Below are positions 12,678 through 13,732 of a DNA stretch of 13,732 nucleotides, in pieces. The DNA is taken from contig JAAYWE010000069.1 in NCBI GenBank assembly GCA_012516755.1, positions 1-13,732 on the forward strand, written 5' to 3'. The stretch comes from Treponema sp. Its GTDB lineage: Bacteria > Spirochaetota > Spirochaetia > Treponematales > Rectinemataceae. Numbering within the stretch: the stretch's first letter is position 1; the number at the start of each line of letters is the position of its first letter. The notes beneath the pieces are model-generated. The model did not search any database, was not told the origin of the DNA, and worked only from the letters and a program-made list of their open reading frames with translations. The position numbers were made by a program, and so were the translations under genes.

Positions 12678-13732
12678 CGCTCTCCTCCGCTTTTGATCTT
12701 CTTGCGCAGCTTGCGGGCGCTAGAGGCATCATATTTTGTGGATCTGGCATTGTTGCCGCCACTCGTGCCGTCAGTGTTCCCTTGACTCTTTACTCTGGCC
12801 GAATTATCTACTTTTCCGACTCTCGATGCATCTATAAATATGGGCTCTCCCGGCTTTATCTTAAAATGCTTTTTTGCATAAAAGAGGAATATTAGCGCCC
12901 CAACGATCATAATAAAACTTAGAATCTGGCCCATCGAAAAATTGAAAGGAGAAGCAAAGAGCGCCGTGGGCGCATCTGGATCTCCTAGGGCTAAGATATA
13001 ACCCAAACCCGAATCAGGCTCTCGGAAGTACTCTACAAAGAAGCGTGCTATTCCATAGCCAAGCGAATATACGGCAACACCTTGGCCGCGAAAACTGCGG
13101 CGAGGACGCACAAAAAACCATAGTATGAGCCATAACACAATGCCCTCGAGCAGAGCTTCGTAAAGTTGAGAAGGATGACGAGGCAGATTTACCATGTCAT
13201 TCATGGAGACAATTCGAATTCCCACTTTGCGCGCTATTTCCTGAACCCATTGCTCTTTGGCTGAAAATCGCTCTGCATTCGGAAAAACCATAGCCCAAGG
13301 TACGGTGCTGACTTTTCCCCAGAGCTCACCATTTATGAAATTACCAAGCCTGCCAAAGGTATAGCCAAGAGGTACAGAAACCGCTATCAAGTCCGCCCAA
13401 TCGAACCAATTCCATTTATGGATCTTGCACCAGATCACGCTGGCGACAATTAGCCCTATAAAGCCGCCATGGTAAGACATACCCTGGAAACCTACAAATG
13501 CCCCTGATTCATCGAAGGGCCAGAAGATATACCATGGTTTGATCCAATAGTAGTTCGTTGGCTCATATATCAGTGTGCCAGCTAGTCTACCCCCAACTAG
13601 AATTCCGACTATTCCCCAGATAAAGAAATTCGCCGCTTCATCTTCGGTCCAAGGAGCACCGAGCCGTCTGGATTCTCGCTTGAAGAGAAGCCAGGTCACG
13701 CCAAAGGCGATTAGATACATAAGGCCATACCA
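12674..13732 (-). CDS. lgt: prolipoprotein diacylglyceryl transferase (N-terminus outside window)
   Basis: Lgt moves a diacylglyceryl group from phosphatidylglycerol to the lipobox cysteine of prolipoproteins in the inner membrane. At least six hydrophobic helices are visible. Diagnostic motifs are SYHGGFIG, GRLGNFINGELWGK (carrying the essential Arg and Glu), RHPSQLYEALLEG and RFFVEYFREPD. The frame is open to the last base of the window and reads Trp-Tyr-Gly-Leu before the first Met (13718-13720). WYGLM is a known internal Lgt motif, so this Met is not the start and some N-terminal residues are missing. About 50 residues after the last membrane helix form an unusual Ser/Asn/Gly/Lys-rich tail ending in KLRKKIKSGGER. 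The stop overlaps the nadE start. Confidence 0.96.
   Translation of the reverse strand, partial: WYGLMYLIAFGVTWLLFKRESRRLGAPWTEDEAANFFIWGIVGILVGGRLAGTLIYEPTNYYWIKPWYIFWPFDESGAFVGFQGMSYHGGFIGLIVASVIWCKIHKWNWFDWADLIAVSVPLGYTFGRLGNFINGELWGKVSTVPWAMVFPNAERFSAKEQWVQEIARKVGIRIVSMNDMVNLPRHPSQLYEALLEGIVLWLILWFFVRPRRSFRGQGVAVYSLGYGIARFFVEYFREPDSGLGYILALGDPDAPTALFASPFNFSMGQILSFIMIVGALIFLFYAKKHFKIKPGEPIFIDASRVGKVDNSARVKSQGNTDGTSGGNNARSTKYDASSARKLRKKIKSGGER

Noticed and set aside
13718..13720. ATG as the real lgt start
   Set aside because: The frame continues to the window edge as Trp-Tyr-Gly-Leu, matching the conserved WYGLM segment, so the true N-terminus is outside.

Overview
The window reads as chromosomal DNA of a bacterium with moderate G+C and Gram-negative-type lipoprotein processing (lgt). 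Strong AGGAGG-type Shine-Dalgarno sites precede most genes. A K+-dependent-type membrane pyrophosphatase, the argCJBD order, and two proteins without a recognised function but with a look I associate from memory with spirochaetes suggest Spirochaetota (Treponema/Spirochaeta-like). That assignment is an inference and was not tested by a search. No tRNA, rRNA, CRISPR array, IS element or phage gene was seen.

Layout. Positions 1-1594 (+) hold the end of an upstream unit, a doubtful 45-codon ORF, a membrane-anchored alpha/beta hydrolase and an FlK-like hotdog thioesterase. Positions 1605-4572 (-) hold the pyrophosphatase hppA followed by an uncharacterised 262-aa protein. Positions 4573-5012 are a divergent control region: a hppA promoter on the minus strand, then an argC promoter on the plus strand with a perfect dyad over its -10 and a roughly 200-nt transcribed leader. 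Positions 5013-9465 (+) are the arginine cluster argC-argJ-argB-argD. Positions 9529-11029 (+) carry a coiled-coil protein and a glycerophosphodiester phosphodiesterase. Positions 10956-13732 (-) carry nadE and lgt, with lgt entering from outside the window.

How the genes work together. ArgJ makes N-acetylglutamate by recycling the acetyl group from acetylornithine, ArgB phosphorylates it, ArgC reduces it and ArgD transaminates it to N-acetylornithine. ArgB has the N-terminal helix and C-terminal signature of arginine-inhibited kinases, so it is probably the feedback-controlled step.

The most interesting signal is in the untranslated parts of this operon. Between the argC promoter and argC lies a well-placed Shine-Dalgarno site and a 36-codon ORF with seven Arg codons, including three Arg-Arg pairs, the last directly before its stop and just upstream of a hairpin. 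A second, 15-codon ORF with five Arg codons fills most of the otherwise unexplained 84-nt argJ-argB gap. Together they suggest arginine-responsive leader-peptide control (attenuation or ribosome stalling) at two points of one operon, instead of or in addition to ArgR-type repression. This is a hypothesis from sequence alone; neither leader shows a textbook Rho-independent terminator.
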